64,000 nucleotides of DNA from Adenophora triphylla var. japonica (lineage: Eukaryota > Streptophyta > Magnoliopsida > Asterales > Campanulaceae). The stretch lies in contig JAFEMH010001232.1 in the NCBI GenBank assembly GCA_022495995.1, forward strand, positions 124,001-188,000. Reading direction: 5' to 3'. The position numbers were made by a program, and so were the translations under genes. Below are positions 44,877-55,901 of the stretch, one piece after another. Each line of letters opens with the position of its first letter. Position 1 is the first letter of the stretch. The notes beneath the pieces are model-generated. The model had not been told where the DNA came from, ran no database searches, and saw only the letters and a list, made by a program, of their open reading frames with translations.

Positions 44877-45613
44877 TAGGGGTGTTCACGGTCCCGATTG
44901 ATCCGAATTTTATCAAAATTTCAAAAAAAAAAAAAAGGACCGGACCAATTGTTCGGTTCTGCCTAAATTTAGGACCAGGACCAGACCACTAAATTACAGG
45001 ACCGGTCACATTGGTCCAGTTCCGATGGTTTGGTCCATGTCTGGTTCCATCGGTTTCACAAGTTACACTACTATATATTTTTTCTAAAGACAAAACATGC
45101 AACAGCTATTTTTTTCATGAAACCAAAATATAGGACAACTGAGTCGAAATCAGGGCGCCGCCATGGAAAATTAATTTGATTTCTAGGGTTGAGAATTGAG
45201 ATGAGAGAAAGACGAGAGAGGGGAAAAGCGTAGAGAGAGAGGAATAGAAAACCAAACGGCGGAAATGAAAGAGATATGATAGGGTTAGGATTTTTGTAAA
45301 CTTGTAATGTCGTTGGATGGGTAAGGTTACAGCAAAATTATTTTATTTTTTTTTGGAAATTAGGAATTTGAAATTATGAATAAATAAATATATATATATA
45401 TTATACATATTAAATATATACATAATCGGTCTGGTCCGGGTTCGGTCCAGGACCATATATATTTTTTCAAAAACCAGGACCAACCCAAATAATCGGTTTC
45501 ATATAAATTTGGGACCAGAACCAAACCAATTCTATTGGATTGATCCGATTTTCATTGGTCTGGTCCGGTTCTATCGATCCGGTCCGGTCCGTCGATTTTT
45601 TTGTTCAGCCCTA
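44877..45613. mobile_element. hAT-like MITE
   Basis: Terminal inverted repeats TAGGGGTGTTCAC and (right end, reversed) TAGGGCTGAACA. Subterminal parts are full of GGTCCGGTCC, GGACCAGGACC and the like. Flanking 8-mers GGAGAGAG and AGAGAGAA agree at six of eight positions, in low-complexity DNA. No transposase is present. Confidence 0.65.
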
Positions 45614-45658
45614 AGAGAGAAAGAGAGAGAGAGTAGAAAATAATTGTACAAATACATA

Positions 45659-45930
45659 CTCCCTCCGTCCCATTACAATTCACTCACTTACTATTCACGC
45701 GTAGATTAAAGAAAAAAATAATGATATAAATGTTGTGAGTGTAAAAGTAAAATATGAGAGAGAATGAGTGGAGTGAATAGTAAATTATAATGGTGTTGTG
45801 AGTATTAAAATAATGTCGGAGAGAGAATGAGTGGAGGGAATAGTGATAAAAACTTTCCATTTTAGGAAGTGCGTAATTTGTAGTGGGACACCCAAAAACG
45901 AAAGTGTGATTTGTAATGGGACGGAGGGAG
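45659..45930. mobile_element. Stowaway MITE 1
   Basis: The inverted repeats CTCCCTCCGTCCCATTACAA and TTGTAATGGGACGGAGGGAG are perfect, and the element is flanked by TA on both sides. This is the hallmark of Tc1/mariner-derived Stowaway elements. No coding. Confidence 0.95.
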
Positions 45931-45932
45931 TA

Positions 45933-46696
45933 TTTGTTTTCTTTATTGAAGAAATAAATACAAGTTTGTTAAGAAGTAGTAGGCTAAGGTTTTTTTTTTT
46001 TTGGTGCTAATATTTGCACTACCAAATTTAAAAAAAAATATATAGTGTAAACAACCTTGATATTCTAAAAAGTTGTCATTGATTAGTTTTTTAAGTTTGG
46101 ACCTAATAATTTCCCTATATTTATTAATAGGTCTTAAATTTCAATGTTCCACCTTTTTTTTCTTCCTCCATTATATTTTGCTATTTTTATAATTTTATAA
46201 GTTACATAAATTTATTTATTTTTAATTTTAATAAAAATGTAATGTTGTTTCAATCTCAATATTTTTTTAAAAAAATAAATATTGCACTTTCTTTTTAAAT
46301 TTGTTATAAAATAAATATTGCATTTTAAAAAATGAAAATAATTCTAGTATAATTTTACTATTGTGCAAGTCATATATAAATAAATAAAACATAATATTAT
46401 TTTAAAATTTTGACAAATTAAATATGATATTTTTATGAGAAGAGCGGATAAATTATTTAAAAAGACATTAGATTCTCAAATTAAATGAGTATGGGCCCGT
46501 TTGATTTAGCTTATTGATATGTACTGATGACTTATTACTTATGACTGATAACTTATGACTGATGACTTATGACTGTGAGCTGATGAATGATGTTGTTTGA
46601 TTTAGTTTTTTTTTTAAGTGCTGATGAGCTGTCATAAGTAAGTATGACTGTTTGATTAATAAGCTGAAAAAGTGCTGAATGAATTATAAAGACTAA
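45933..46696. other. AT-rich DNA, possible decayed MITE end
   Basis: GGGCCCGTTTGATTTAG at 46493 looks like a MITE terminus but no partner end is found. ACTGATGACTTATGACT-type short repeats lie at 46525-46580. Confidence 0.4.
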
Positions 46697-46827
<131 letters not shown>

Positions 46828-47135
46828 GTTAACATAAAAGTGTTGTTTGATTAATAAAGTATGTAAAAATGAGATACTTGGATTTGCTAAACTTAACAAT
46901 AAATATTTTTAATTCATAATTTGGTTTAAGATAATTTTATATTTTAACTTTAAATTTTATTTGATTTTTTAAAATTAAGTTAACATAAAATTTCAGAAAA
47001 AACCTGTTTTACACTCGCTTAAGAAAAACGTCTTTTAGCTAAATAAAACTATTATTCTAGTATAAAGAAATAAAGAGATTTAACAAGATATAACATTAAA
47101 AATAAAAACACAAAAAATTCATTTCATAACTTCAG

Positions 47136-47585
47136 TCAATCCAATACAACATGTTGATACCACGGTGGCATGAGAGTCGGCATCGGATATCCTCCTGTCA
47201 ATGTTACTTTGACGTAATGATTATTATTAATGTGTTCGATTGCAATAACAACATGTTGATACCACGGTGGCGGAGAAGATCGGAGCGGTAAGTGTGTTAT
47301 GCTACCTGATATGCTTAGAATATGAAATATCACATTGTACTTTGAAGCAATCAGGACACCCATATTAGGCATGTTCATCCAATGCTCAGGAGGTGCACAT
47401 CTATTTGACTCAAAAAATTTAAGGAATTGTAAACATTAACCCATCCTTGAACGCCAAACATCTCGACATATTCTAGTTTGTATGTGTCTAACTCTTCTAT
47501 CAATTGAGTTTTACCAGCTTTTTCCACCATTTGAATCTTATGACGTGCATTGTATATGGTTTTGATACTAGACACATTATCCAAA
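47136..47585 (-). pseudogene. FAR1/OTU-type gene remnant, downstream part
   Basis: The minus strand reads DNVSSIKTIYNARHK (end of the FAR1-like region), then LEYVEMFGVQGW, a frameshift near 47385, and PEHWMNMPNMGVLIASKYNV with NNNHYVKVTLTGGYP. This matches the OTU-type cysteine protease domain seen in plant MULE-related proteins. The MULE transposase core expected between the two is missing. A 35-bp piece with ACAACATGTTGATACCACGG occurs twice (47149 and 47248). The upstream half is at 49464-49849, separated by an inserted element. Confidence 0.65.
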
Positions 47586-48417
47586 GGGCAAATGACAATT
47601 TAGGGCCTGAAGTAGAGGGGGTAGTGTCGAAACGGGGCCCCATATCTAATTTTCGTCAAATCAGGGCTCAATATCTAAACTTTTCGTCAATTAAGGGCTT
47701 TTTGACGGATTTTGTTAGAAAAGTCAGTTAAGTGACATGTGTCACGCATGTGATTAATTGATTTGGTTAAATTGCATTGATAAAAAAATTTAAGGGGCTA
47801 AGTGAAATAAATTAAAAGTGGGGGTGAAGAAACAACCTTCTCTCTCTTCTCTCTACCCAAAATCAAACCGTCTCTCTCTTCTCTCTCCCCATTTCCGGCC
47901 TGTCGTTTTTTGGTGATTTTCGGCGAGTCATTTCATCTTTCCAGTGTGCTTCAAAAATTACTAAAATTCAAGCTACCAGTGGGGTTTGGTCGGATTTGTT
48001 GAAGAAGAAGGTGGGGTTTGGTCGGATTTGTTGAAGGGGGGGGAGGGAAATGTCGAATTTGGTCGTAAATCAAGATCTGGGTTTTTAAAACCCATTTTAC
48101 GTTTTTCCCACAGTGGCTGATAGTTCATCAGAGTTTTTTGTTGGGTTTATGGTGGTGGGGGTGTGATATTGTAGTGCTGATTAATGGTGGCTATAGTATA
48201 GAGAATTATCTCTCTGTTTCAGTTGGAATCAAGATCCATGGGTCCATTTACATGTTTAATGGTGGCTATAGTGAAGGATGGCGTGGGTTTTGAGGCGAGA
48301 GGGACGATGGATCAGGAAGGAAGGGGTGGCGTGGGAGGGTGAGGAAAGGTGGTGGGTTGGGATGATGAGAAGGGTGGCGGTCTTAGGAGGTGTTGGGGAG
48401 ACGGAGATGAAGGGGTT

Positions 48418-48461
<44 letters not shown>

Positions 48462-49463
48462 CTTTTTTTTTTCTTATTCTGAGACGGAGGAAGTATTTAA
48501 GGTGATATTATTTTTATTCAAAAAATATATTGCATAAAATAAATATATTGCTTCAAAAAATAAAATTTTGCTTCAAAAAATATTGATTTCAATTCTAATA
48601 TATTAATATTTCCAAAAATATGTTTTAGTTATATTAACCTTTTTAGATATTTTTTTAAAAATTTAGATGATAATTATTTTATTTTATTTTATTTATATAT
48701 TTTATAAATTATTCAATCTAAAATAATTAGTAATTTTTTTGAAGCAAAATAATTAGTAATTTAAATTATTAGAAAAAAGGATAATAATTAATATCTTAAA
48801 TTATTTTAAATCATATTATCTTTTTTAAATAAAATTATCTTTATTAAATAAAAATTGGCAATTTTTTAAATAAAATTTTCTAAATCAAAAATATTTAAGT
48901 GACATGTCACTTACTTTTATTTTTTAAAAAAAATATTACAAGATTTATGTTAAAAATTAATTAATTTTTTTTTTTTAAAAAAATACTTTTTTGCTTTAAA
49001 AATACAATTTTTTTTTATATTTATAACATTTATTTTACAAGATTTACATTAAAAATTAATTAATTTTTTAAAAATAAAATATTATTTTCTTTAAAAATAC
49101 AATTTTTTTTATATTTATAACATTTATTTTAACATATTTTAAAAATTATAAAAAAAATTACAGCTTTTCGAAATATATTATATTTTTTTAAAATATTATT
49201 TTTAAAAAAATATTTTATAACGGTCATCAATTTTTAAAAATTTACATTTCACTCCTTAATAACTAATTTTCATTTCAATTTAGTCCAACTTGTCCAGCAC
49301 ATGCGTAGCACATGTCACTTAACTGACGTTTCTAACAAAATTCGTCAAAAAGCCCTTAATTGACGAAAAGTTTAGATATTGAGTCCTGATTTGACGAAAA
49401 TTAGATATAGGGCCCCGTTTCGACACTACCCCTCTACTTCAGGCCCTAAATTGTCATTTGCCC
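47586..49463. mobile_element. Mutator-type non-autonomous element with long inverted repeats
   Basis: Terminal inverted repeats of about 165 bp start GGGCAAATGACAATTTAGGG at each end and run to ACATGTG near 47752 and 49298 with few mismatches. Flanking 9-mers TTATCCAAA and ATATTCAAA agree at seven of nine, as for a Mutator-type 9-bp duplication. The inside has a GC-richer block (47820-48420) and otherwise AT-rich DNA. No transposase is present. Confidence 0.85.
48417..48459. repeat. (CT)n microsatellite
   Basis: About 20 CT units followed by a T-run, inside the Mutator-type element. Confidence 0.95.
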
Positions 49464-49849
49464 ATATTCAAATTATGTTGTTTTAGTGTTATCAAGATAT
49501 CTCGTGGTTTCACGTTTTTTCTTGTCAAATCTTCCACTAACCTAGCTTCATCTCCAGACAACCTCCTTGAATATGGATGACCTTCCATATGTAATGCATG
49601 ATCATGATAATGTAATTCACATATTACTTTCAGTCTCCAACAATCACCCATTCGTAAAAAAATTTCTTCTAATTCGAATAGACACCAATTTTTTTTTCTA
49701 CCAGTATGTCTTGTGGAAATTTTATTACTTTTGTAGATACCTCCTCGATCACATTGAAATACAATTATAGGAATCTTTCCAGATGAGTTTTCACCGATCT
49801 TTTTATTACAATAGCATACCCAAGAGAAAATCACATACTTTGTACCCAA
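49464..49849 (-). pseudogene. FAR1-type DNA-binding domain remnant
   Basis: On the minus strand: VFQCDRGGIYKS, RKKNWCLFELEE, WRLKVICELHYHDHALHMEGHPYSRRLS, KPRDILITLKQHN. This is the FAR1-like zinc-binding region seen at the N-terminus of MULE transposases and their domesticated relatives. The frame resumes at 47585 beyond the inserted element, so the two fragments were once one gene. Confidence 0.75.
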
Positions 49850-49852
49850 TTA

Positions 49853-50010
49853 AAGCAAATTTGTTCCTAAATTTGACAAGTTGGAGCCCAAAAATGTCAC
49901 TATCAAGGGGCTAAAAATGGAAATTGATTCAACAAATGGTTTTGGTAAATGGTTTTGAAACATGGGTGGAGAGAAAGTGGAAAATGATCTATACTACTCA
50001 CACTCTTTGA
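49853..50010 (+). repeat. Dispersed duplicate, copy 1
   Basis: A segment with TTGACAAGTTGGAGCCCAAA and GGGTGGAGAGAAAGTGGAAA is repeated at 50604-50755 in the same orientation with few differences and one about 14-bp gap. Confidence 0.9.
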
Positions 50011-50210
50011 AAACCTTTGGAAAAGTGCAATTTTTTTTTCTTTTTCATTAATTAATCAACAATAGGTGTCTAGACTAGGTTGCAATATTTGAACGTTTTT
50101 TAATTATTTCTTTAAAAAAAATTGTTTAATGAGCTTTAAAATTTATTTTTTTTAATTCAGAAAAATTGAAAAAAATACCTCATTTTTAGTCTAATAAACT
50201 CATTAAACAG

Positions 50211-50380
50211 TTATAATCTAAATATATATTTTTAAATTTTAGACTAAATTTATTATTTTCTAATTATTAATTAATAACATATTTTTTGTATTAACTATAA
50301 TTTTTAAATTTAGATGTGGATATATAATTTGTTTTTTTCACTTTTAGTCTAAAATTTAAGAATATATATTTAGATTATAA
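50211..50380. repeat. 38-bp inverted repeat with 94-bp loop
   Basis: Arms 50211-50248 and 50343-50380 (starting TTATAATCTAAATATATATT) pair with one mismatch. Possibly a small hairpin MITE; no target duplication is defined. Confidence 0.75.
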
Positions 50381-50603
50381 CTACTTTTCTTATGTTTTCG
50401 AGATAGATGATCATTAGTTTGTCAAAAAAGAAGAATATTTTATTTTTTTTTAAAAAAATAAAAAATTGAAGAATGTGGAGATAATATAAGTGACTTTAGG
50501 GAGGGTCGAAGGGGGGGGGGGGTTAAGGGAAATTTTGGAGGAAAAAATTTAAAAATAAATTCATTATGTTATATAGTAATCTATAAATCTATAAATATAT
50601 TAA

Positions 50604-50755
50604 AGCAAAGTCGTTCCTAAATTTGACAAGTTGGAGCCCAAAAATGTCACTATCAAGGGGCTAAAAATGAAAATTTATTCAACAAATGGTTTTGGAATAT
50701 GGGTGGAGAGAAAGTGGAAAAATGATCTCTAGTACTCACACTCCTTAAAATTATT
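50604..50755 (+). repeat. Dispersed duplicate, copy 2
   Basis: Partner of 49853-50010. The two copies bracket the 50211-50380 hairpin. Confidence 0.9.
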
Positions 50756-52057
50756 ACATTTACGATTTTGTAAGCAAATTTTTGTAATTATTTTGTGTCC
50801 TTACTATTACCCAATTAGTATAGGGGAGAGAAAAATGTTGGTTAAAAAGAAAGTGAAAAAATGTTTTAGAAAATTATAAAAGGTGATATGTGATTCTATT
50901 TTATAAGCTTCAATTTCTTCAAGCAAGTCTTTATTTTTACACTCTCTATTTTAAAATAAATATAAAAAAAAATTAAATTTTCTCTTAATTAAATAGCAAA
51001 TTTGAAAAATTATTGAACATTTATTCTAGAAATTTAAAATATCACTAGTAATATATGCTTATGTTTTAGTAATAGAAGGATTGAGTTAGAATGAAAAGTG
51101 AAAGATTTATATTATCAAATTCACTAACTCCCAACTATATTTTTTTGAAACTGAAAAGATATTAATTAGTAATAGGTAGTGGGAAAAGAAAAAGAGCACA
51201 GAAAATAGTAATAGGTAGTTGGAAAAGAAAAAGAGCACGGAAAAAGGTAGACTATCGTTTCCATATACCTATCTGTGCGCAGAAAAAGAGCAAGATAGTG
51301 TGAAAAGAAAAAAAAGTAGTGGGAAGGTAGCTGGTGGTCCAGGAATAGGATTAATCCGGCGAAGCTGGGAACCTGGGTATCAAAAAAAAATAAAAAATAG
51401 TGGGAATAGAAATTCCTTTTTTTTTTTTAAATGTTCCAAGTCAGGAGGAAATGAGAGAATTTGAATTCTAGATCTCAAACTGAAATTTGGCTTTACCAAT
51501 TATCCACTAAAATTTATGGTAGTTAGTAGGGATTTTTTTTTCAAAGGAAGGCTGCAACTATAATTTAGGTGTTTGAACGGGTTATATTTGATAATTCTAA
51601 TTTGTATAAGAAATAACAATGTATTCTAATTTGTATTCAATATCTATTTCAATTTTTTTAAAGAATCTTGAGTGCAATAAATATTTTTGGCTTCCAACTG
51701 ATAAATGTGCATGTTGCTTCTTCTGCCTGAATTGTCTACAAGTGGAGGCTAGCATTGTTGTCACGTGTAAACATTCATGTTTAAAAAAATAAAAACCAAG
51801 AATAGAAATAACTTTCTGCGTTTCAAAATGATAGTTTCACTTTTTTTAATTACTATGAAAATAATTTAAATAATATTTTTAGTTTAATTTATTTATTCTA
51901 ATTTAAATCTAAAATTTAATAGTATTTATAATGATGAAACAATAACAAGTTTTTTATATTTTTATTAGAATAAACCTAAAAGTATCGTTTAAAGCACATT
52001 AATAGTAAAAAAAAAAAAAAGAGCGAAAATTATTTTAGAAAGTGAACGGACTAAAAG
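50756..52057. other. AT-rich DNA without recognised gene
   Basis: A 39-bp unit with AATAGGTAGT(G/T)GGAAAAGAA is duplicated at 51170-51245. Nothing else is recognised. Confidence 0.45.
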
Positions 52058-52675
52058 TAATGGGCCAGTTCCAACGTACAAGGACCAAAGTTCACAACCT
52101 TCCAGAAATATATTGCATTAAACAGCGTATCCAACCGCCGAAAGTCAATCGTCGAGAGCGACTTACTTCTGCCCAGTCGACCCTCCACTGGCGCACTACG
52201 TGAGTCATCACAAATTTTTCTATAACTTCCTGATCGACAAAGTTAGCTCAAAAAGTTGAGGGCCACTGAACGAAATAAAAGTAATGGGCCAGGCCCAACA
52301 CATAAGACCCAAATTTCACAACATTCCAGAAATACATCAAATAAAGTGGCCTACAAAACGGCTACGATCTTACCGGCCCACCATCATAGATCAGTCGAAC
52401 AAGCTCATTTTTCGATCTTATTTGGTCCTGACCTAGCTTTATCCGACTTACGATCTCCTACTTGTGCAATCTCTACTCAGTTAAAACGCGAACTCAGGTC
52501 GACCTCGAATATTCAGGCGACCTCGACTAAACAACATGTGTGCATATCCACATCATATTCGTAACCGTCTCTTACAAATGCGGAGACCGTTACGCCCCCA
52601 TTGTCCTCGTAATCTTAGGGATTCGTAAACATCCCATATCACTATTAATACCAGACAACATGAAACGTAAAAAGG
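52058..52675 (+). repeat. Element D-family LTR fragments
   Basis: An LTR start (TGAACGGACTAAAAGTAATG) at 52058 is followed by pre-LTR sequence (CTTCCTGATCGACAAAGTTAG, GTTGAGGGCCAC) and a second LTR start at 52267. Both resemble 43120-43300. So a deleted element or rearranged LTR pair of the D family lies here. It decays near the Tourist MITE. Confidence 0.7.
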
Positions 52676-52678
52676 TAA

Positions 52679-53058
52679 GACCATCCCCATCAGTGACCCT
52701 GACCCAACCCAACCTCAAATAAAATATTAATTTCTCTCATCCAATCCAACCCAACCCAACCTTATATAATTTATACTCCCATCAGTGACCTCGACCCAAC
52801 CCAACCCAACCCAAACTTTTAAAAATAAAATTAATATATAAAATATATTAATTTTAAAAATATATTTATATAAATACAAAATCAAAATAATTTGATCAAA
52901 AAAAAAAAGAAAAGATGCAAATTGTAACCCTACAGGGTCAACCGGCGGGCAATTGGCCAACCTAGGTTGTATGTTTCCGTGACTTTTTTTGAATTTTTTT
53001 TTTTTTTTTTTTTTTTTTTGCAGTGACTCTCTCATGAGAGTCACTGATGGGAGTGGCC
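52679..53058. mobile_element. Tourist-like MITE 1
   Basis: Termini GACCATCCCCATCAGTGAC and GTCACTGATGGGAGTGGCC are inverted repeats with four mismatches. TAA flanks both sides (52676-52678 and 53059-53061), as for PIF/Harbinger elements. Runs of CCCAACCCAACC and a T-run lie inside. Confidence 0.8.
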
Positions 53059-53061
53059 TAA

Positions 53062-53487
53062 TGTTATCTTTGCTATCTTAGGATTACATTATTTTTCATA
53101 CAATTTATCATTATATAACTCAACATCTCATTATCACGCTGTATGGTATTAGCCGTAGATAAATTCGACAAGTCGTTTGTTCGTGATTTCAGATAATAGT
53201 AGCTGAATTATAATATATTGATATAATAAGGATGATCCGTACCATTTAATGCGTCATCAGAAAGAATGAAGTATTTTGTAATGGATGAGGTTCTAATGAT
53301 GGAAAAGTGATAAAATTTATATTTTGTCATGGACAATTGTTTATCGCATTATTGAGAGTTATTAATTTTAATGTTTATAATATAGTTGTATGCAGAGACT
53401 TGTTCAAATAGACACATTTCAAATGTTATACTTCGAAGTATTCGTAATTGTATAATGAGATTTAAGTTTGTATGTGATTCATGCTAG
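53062..53487. other. AT-rich DNA without recognised gene
   Basis: No motif is recognised. Confidence 0.4.
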
Positions 53488-54040
53488 CACTACTAGAAAC
53501 TCACTGATTACTTCGTCGATAAATTAGTAAATTCGTCGCTAATAGGCATTTACCGAGGGACGAAATTCGTCGAATTCCGTCGGTAATAATTTGTTGGTAA
53601 TACCGACGGACTATTACGTCGGTATTACCGACAGACGATCCGTCGGTAAACACCAATAAGACGTCGGAAAATTTCCGTCGGTAAAAAAAACTTGCCGACC
53701 GATGATCGGCGTTATTGCCGGAGTTTTCCGATGGAATAACCCGTCGGTAATTTTACTACTATTACCGATGGAGTTGTCCGTTGGCAAATGTTTGTATTTT
53801 TCCTATGAACATTTTCCGTCGGTAACTATATTATCAGTTTTTAAAAGAGTTTATCGACGAAAAAGTCCGTCGATAAATTTTACAGAATTTAAAAAAAAAA
53901 TTGAATTATTTAGAAAGCCAAAATACCAACATTTAGATACAACTCAATTAAACATTCACCAAAAACATGAAAAAACAAATTCAACATTCACCAAATTCTA
54001 AAAACCAACATAAGTTAACAAGCCAAATAAAACCACAAGT
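53488..54040 (-). mobile_element. CACTA (En/Spm) element, 3' terminal region
   Basis: It begins CACTACTAGAAA, the canonical plant CACTA terminus. CCGTCGGTAA and its reverse complement recur many times from 53560 to 53880 as subterminal repeats, the binding-site pattern of this superfamily. The opposite terminus was not found to the right, so the element looks truncated. Confidence 0.8.
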
Positions 54041-54240
54041 TTAATGACCACGACCGCCACCACCACTTAGCCTACTAGTGCCACGACCACCATCCAATTC
54101 AAAGTATTGACCGACTGATGAGGCAGAGATATTACCGCTAGTAGGTTGCTGTTGTTGCAAATTAATGGTTGCCAATACTTGTTGCATGCGCTCTTCAAAC
54201 TTTCTTTGTGCAACTTCTCGCTCTTGCTGTTGTTGGAAAT
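54041..54240 (-). pseudogene. CACTA-derived C-terminal coding sequence fused to a CCT3 exon
   Basis: The minus strand encodes FQQQQEREVAQRKFEERMQQ, then LATINLQQQQPTSG and a Gly/Arg-rich end RLSGGGGRGH with a stop at 54041-54043. A Gln-rich, Gly-rich end of this kind is usual for proteins of plant CACTA elements. It continues in frame from CCT3 codons (see 54241-57615). The upstream CACTA protein is absent. Confidence 0.5.
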
Positions 54241-54748
54241 TAATATCTACTTCTACCAGTCCCTCACCAAGATCAACACCAGCGGTTTTTGTTGCATCAA
54301 TTGCTAAATCCTAACAGACCAAAGTCAAAGTTAGTAAGAAAATAATATGACAATTGAAAACAATTAATATCTTAGAAGCCCCACAAGGAATACAATTTCA
54401 AAAACTAACGCGGACTGAAATTATAAGAAGGCTAGTAATGAGTGTGGTTTGACAGGTCATCTTGCTTTGGAACTATTACAGATGCAAAAAAGGAAAAAAA
54501 TAATAATAGCAAAACCCTAGAAATTTGGATCAAAGCTTAATTAAGTTGAGTCAAATTAGGGGGGGGGGGGGTTGAACAAGTTCTATGCTTCCTCAACAAC
54601 AAACTGTTACCTAGGAAAATAGAAAGGGAAAAAGATACTTACTACAATCAGGTCCCCAAATTGACTTGTAAACTTTGTACCTGTACAACTCACTAATCCC
54701 AACATTGTGTCACTTGTCAAATGAAAGAATGATGTCATCAAAACGAAA

Positions 54749-54782
54749 AAGAGAGAGAGAGAGAGAGAGAGAAGAAGAGAGA
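54749..54782. repeat. (GA)n microsatellite
   Basis: About 14 GA units then GAAGAAGAGAGAGG, in a CCT3 intron. Confidence 0.9.
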
Positions 54783-54843
54783 GGAATGCAATTTCTCGTC
54801 AATAATTGTGGAAATTGCCATCTGAATTAATATTTGATCCTTA

Positions 54844-55901
54844 GGGGGCGTTTGGTTCGGTGGAAAAAAAAGTGAAGGAATGGAATTGTCAATGGAATGG
54901 AATTGTAATGGAATTGGAATGGAAAAAAACTGGTCAACCCCCTCCGTTTGGTTGGCACGGAATGGAATGGAATTGTCATTCAATTCCTTGACAAATCATG
55001 TTTGGTTTGAAAATACAAATTATAGGAATGGAATGAAAGCATATAAAATGACCAATTTACCCTTTAAAAAAAAAAAAAATTTTGGAGGGGGTGGGGGGGG
55101 TGGGGGTAGGGTGGGGGGTGGGGGAGGGTAGGCGGAAAAAAAAAAAAATTCGTGGGGGTGGGGGGTGGGGGGTGGGGGGTGGGGGGTGGGGGTGGGGGGG
55201 GTAGGGTGGGGGAGGGTAGGCAAAAAAAAAAAAAAAAAAAAAAAAAATTCGTGGGGGTGGGGGGTGGGGGGTGGGGGTGGGGGGTGGGGTGGGGGGGGTA
55301 GGGTGGGGGAGGGTAGGCAAAAAAAAAAAAAAAAAAAAAATTCGTGGGGGTGGGGGGTGGGGGTGGGGGGTGGGGGTGGGGGTGGGGGGTGGGGGTGGGG
55401 GTAGGGTGGGGGAGGGTAGGCAAAAAAAAAAAAAAAAAAAAAAATTCGTGGGGGTGGGGGGTGGGGGGTGGGGGGGTGGGGGTGGGGGGTGGGCGTGGGG
55501 GGGTGGGGGTGGGGGTAGGGTGGGGGAGGGTAGGCAAAAAAAAAAAAAAAAAAAAAATTTCGTGGGGGTGGGGGGTGGGGGGGGTGGGGGTGGGGGGTGG
55601 GGGGGGTGGGGGGTGGGGGGGGGCGTAAGGTGGGTGGGGGTTGGGTAGGGGCTGGGTAGGGGGTAGGGGTGGGTAGGGTTTGGGGGTATTTTGGTCAAAA
55701 AAAAATTTTTTTTTTTCCATTCCCAAAGGAATTGGACTTTCCATCGATTTTATGAAGGAAAGTTGAATTCCTTCATTTGAAGGAATTCAACTTTCCTTCG
55801 GAATTTTTTTTTTAAAAAACTTGAACCAAACGGAGGAAAGGAATGGAAAAGGGGGAGTTTTCCATTCCTTTCCCCCCTATTCCTTCCAACCAAACGCCAC
55901 C
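54844..55901. mobile_element. Tourist-like MITE 2 with internal G-rich array
   Basis: Termini GGGGGCGTTTGGTT and AACCAAACGCCACC are flanked by TTA at 54841-54843 and 55902-55904. Subterminal parts are GGAATGGAATTG-type repeats in inverted arrangement. The middle is occupied by the minisatellite at 55067-55690. Confidence 0.85.
55067..55690 (+). repeat. G-rich/poly-A minisatellite, about 100-bp units
   Basis: About six units, each a run of 13-25 A, then TTCGTGGGGGTGGGGGGTG and further GGGGGT blocks, closing with GTAGGGTGGGGGAGGGTAGG. Unit lengths vary from about 50 to 115 bp. The plus strand has very many G-runs of three or more. Confidence 0.95.

Noticed and set aside
48470..48495. Stowaway end GACGGAGGAAGTA
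   Set aside because: Only one short, imperfect terminus and no partner.
55057..55744. Long proline-rich and glycine-rich open frames on both strands
   Set aside because: They are translations of the G-rich/poly-A minisatellite in a Tourist MITE. Several frames are open at once and there is no gene context.
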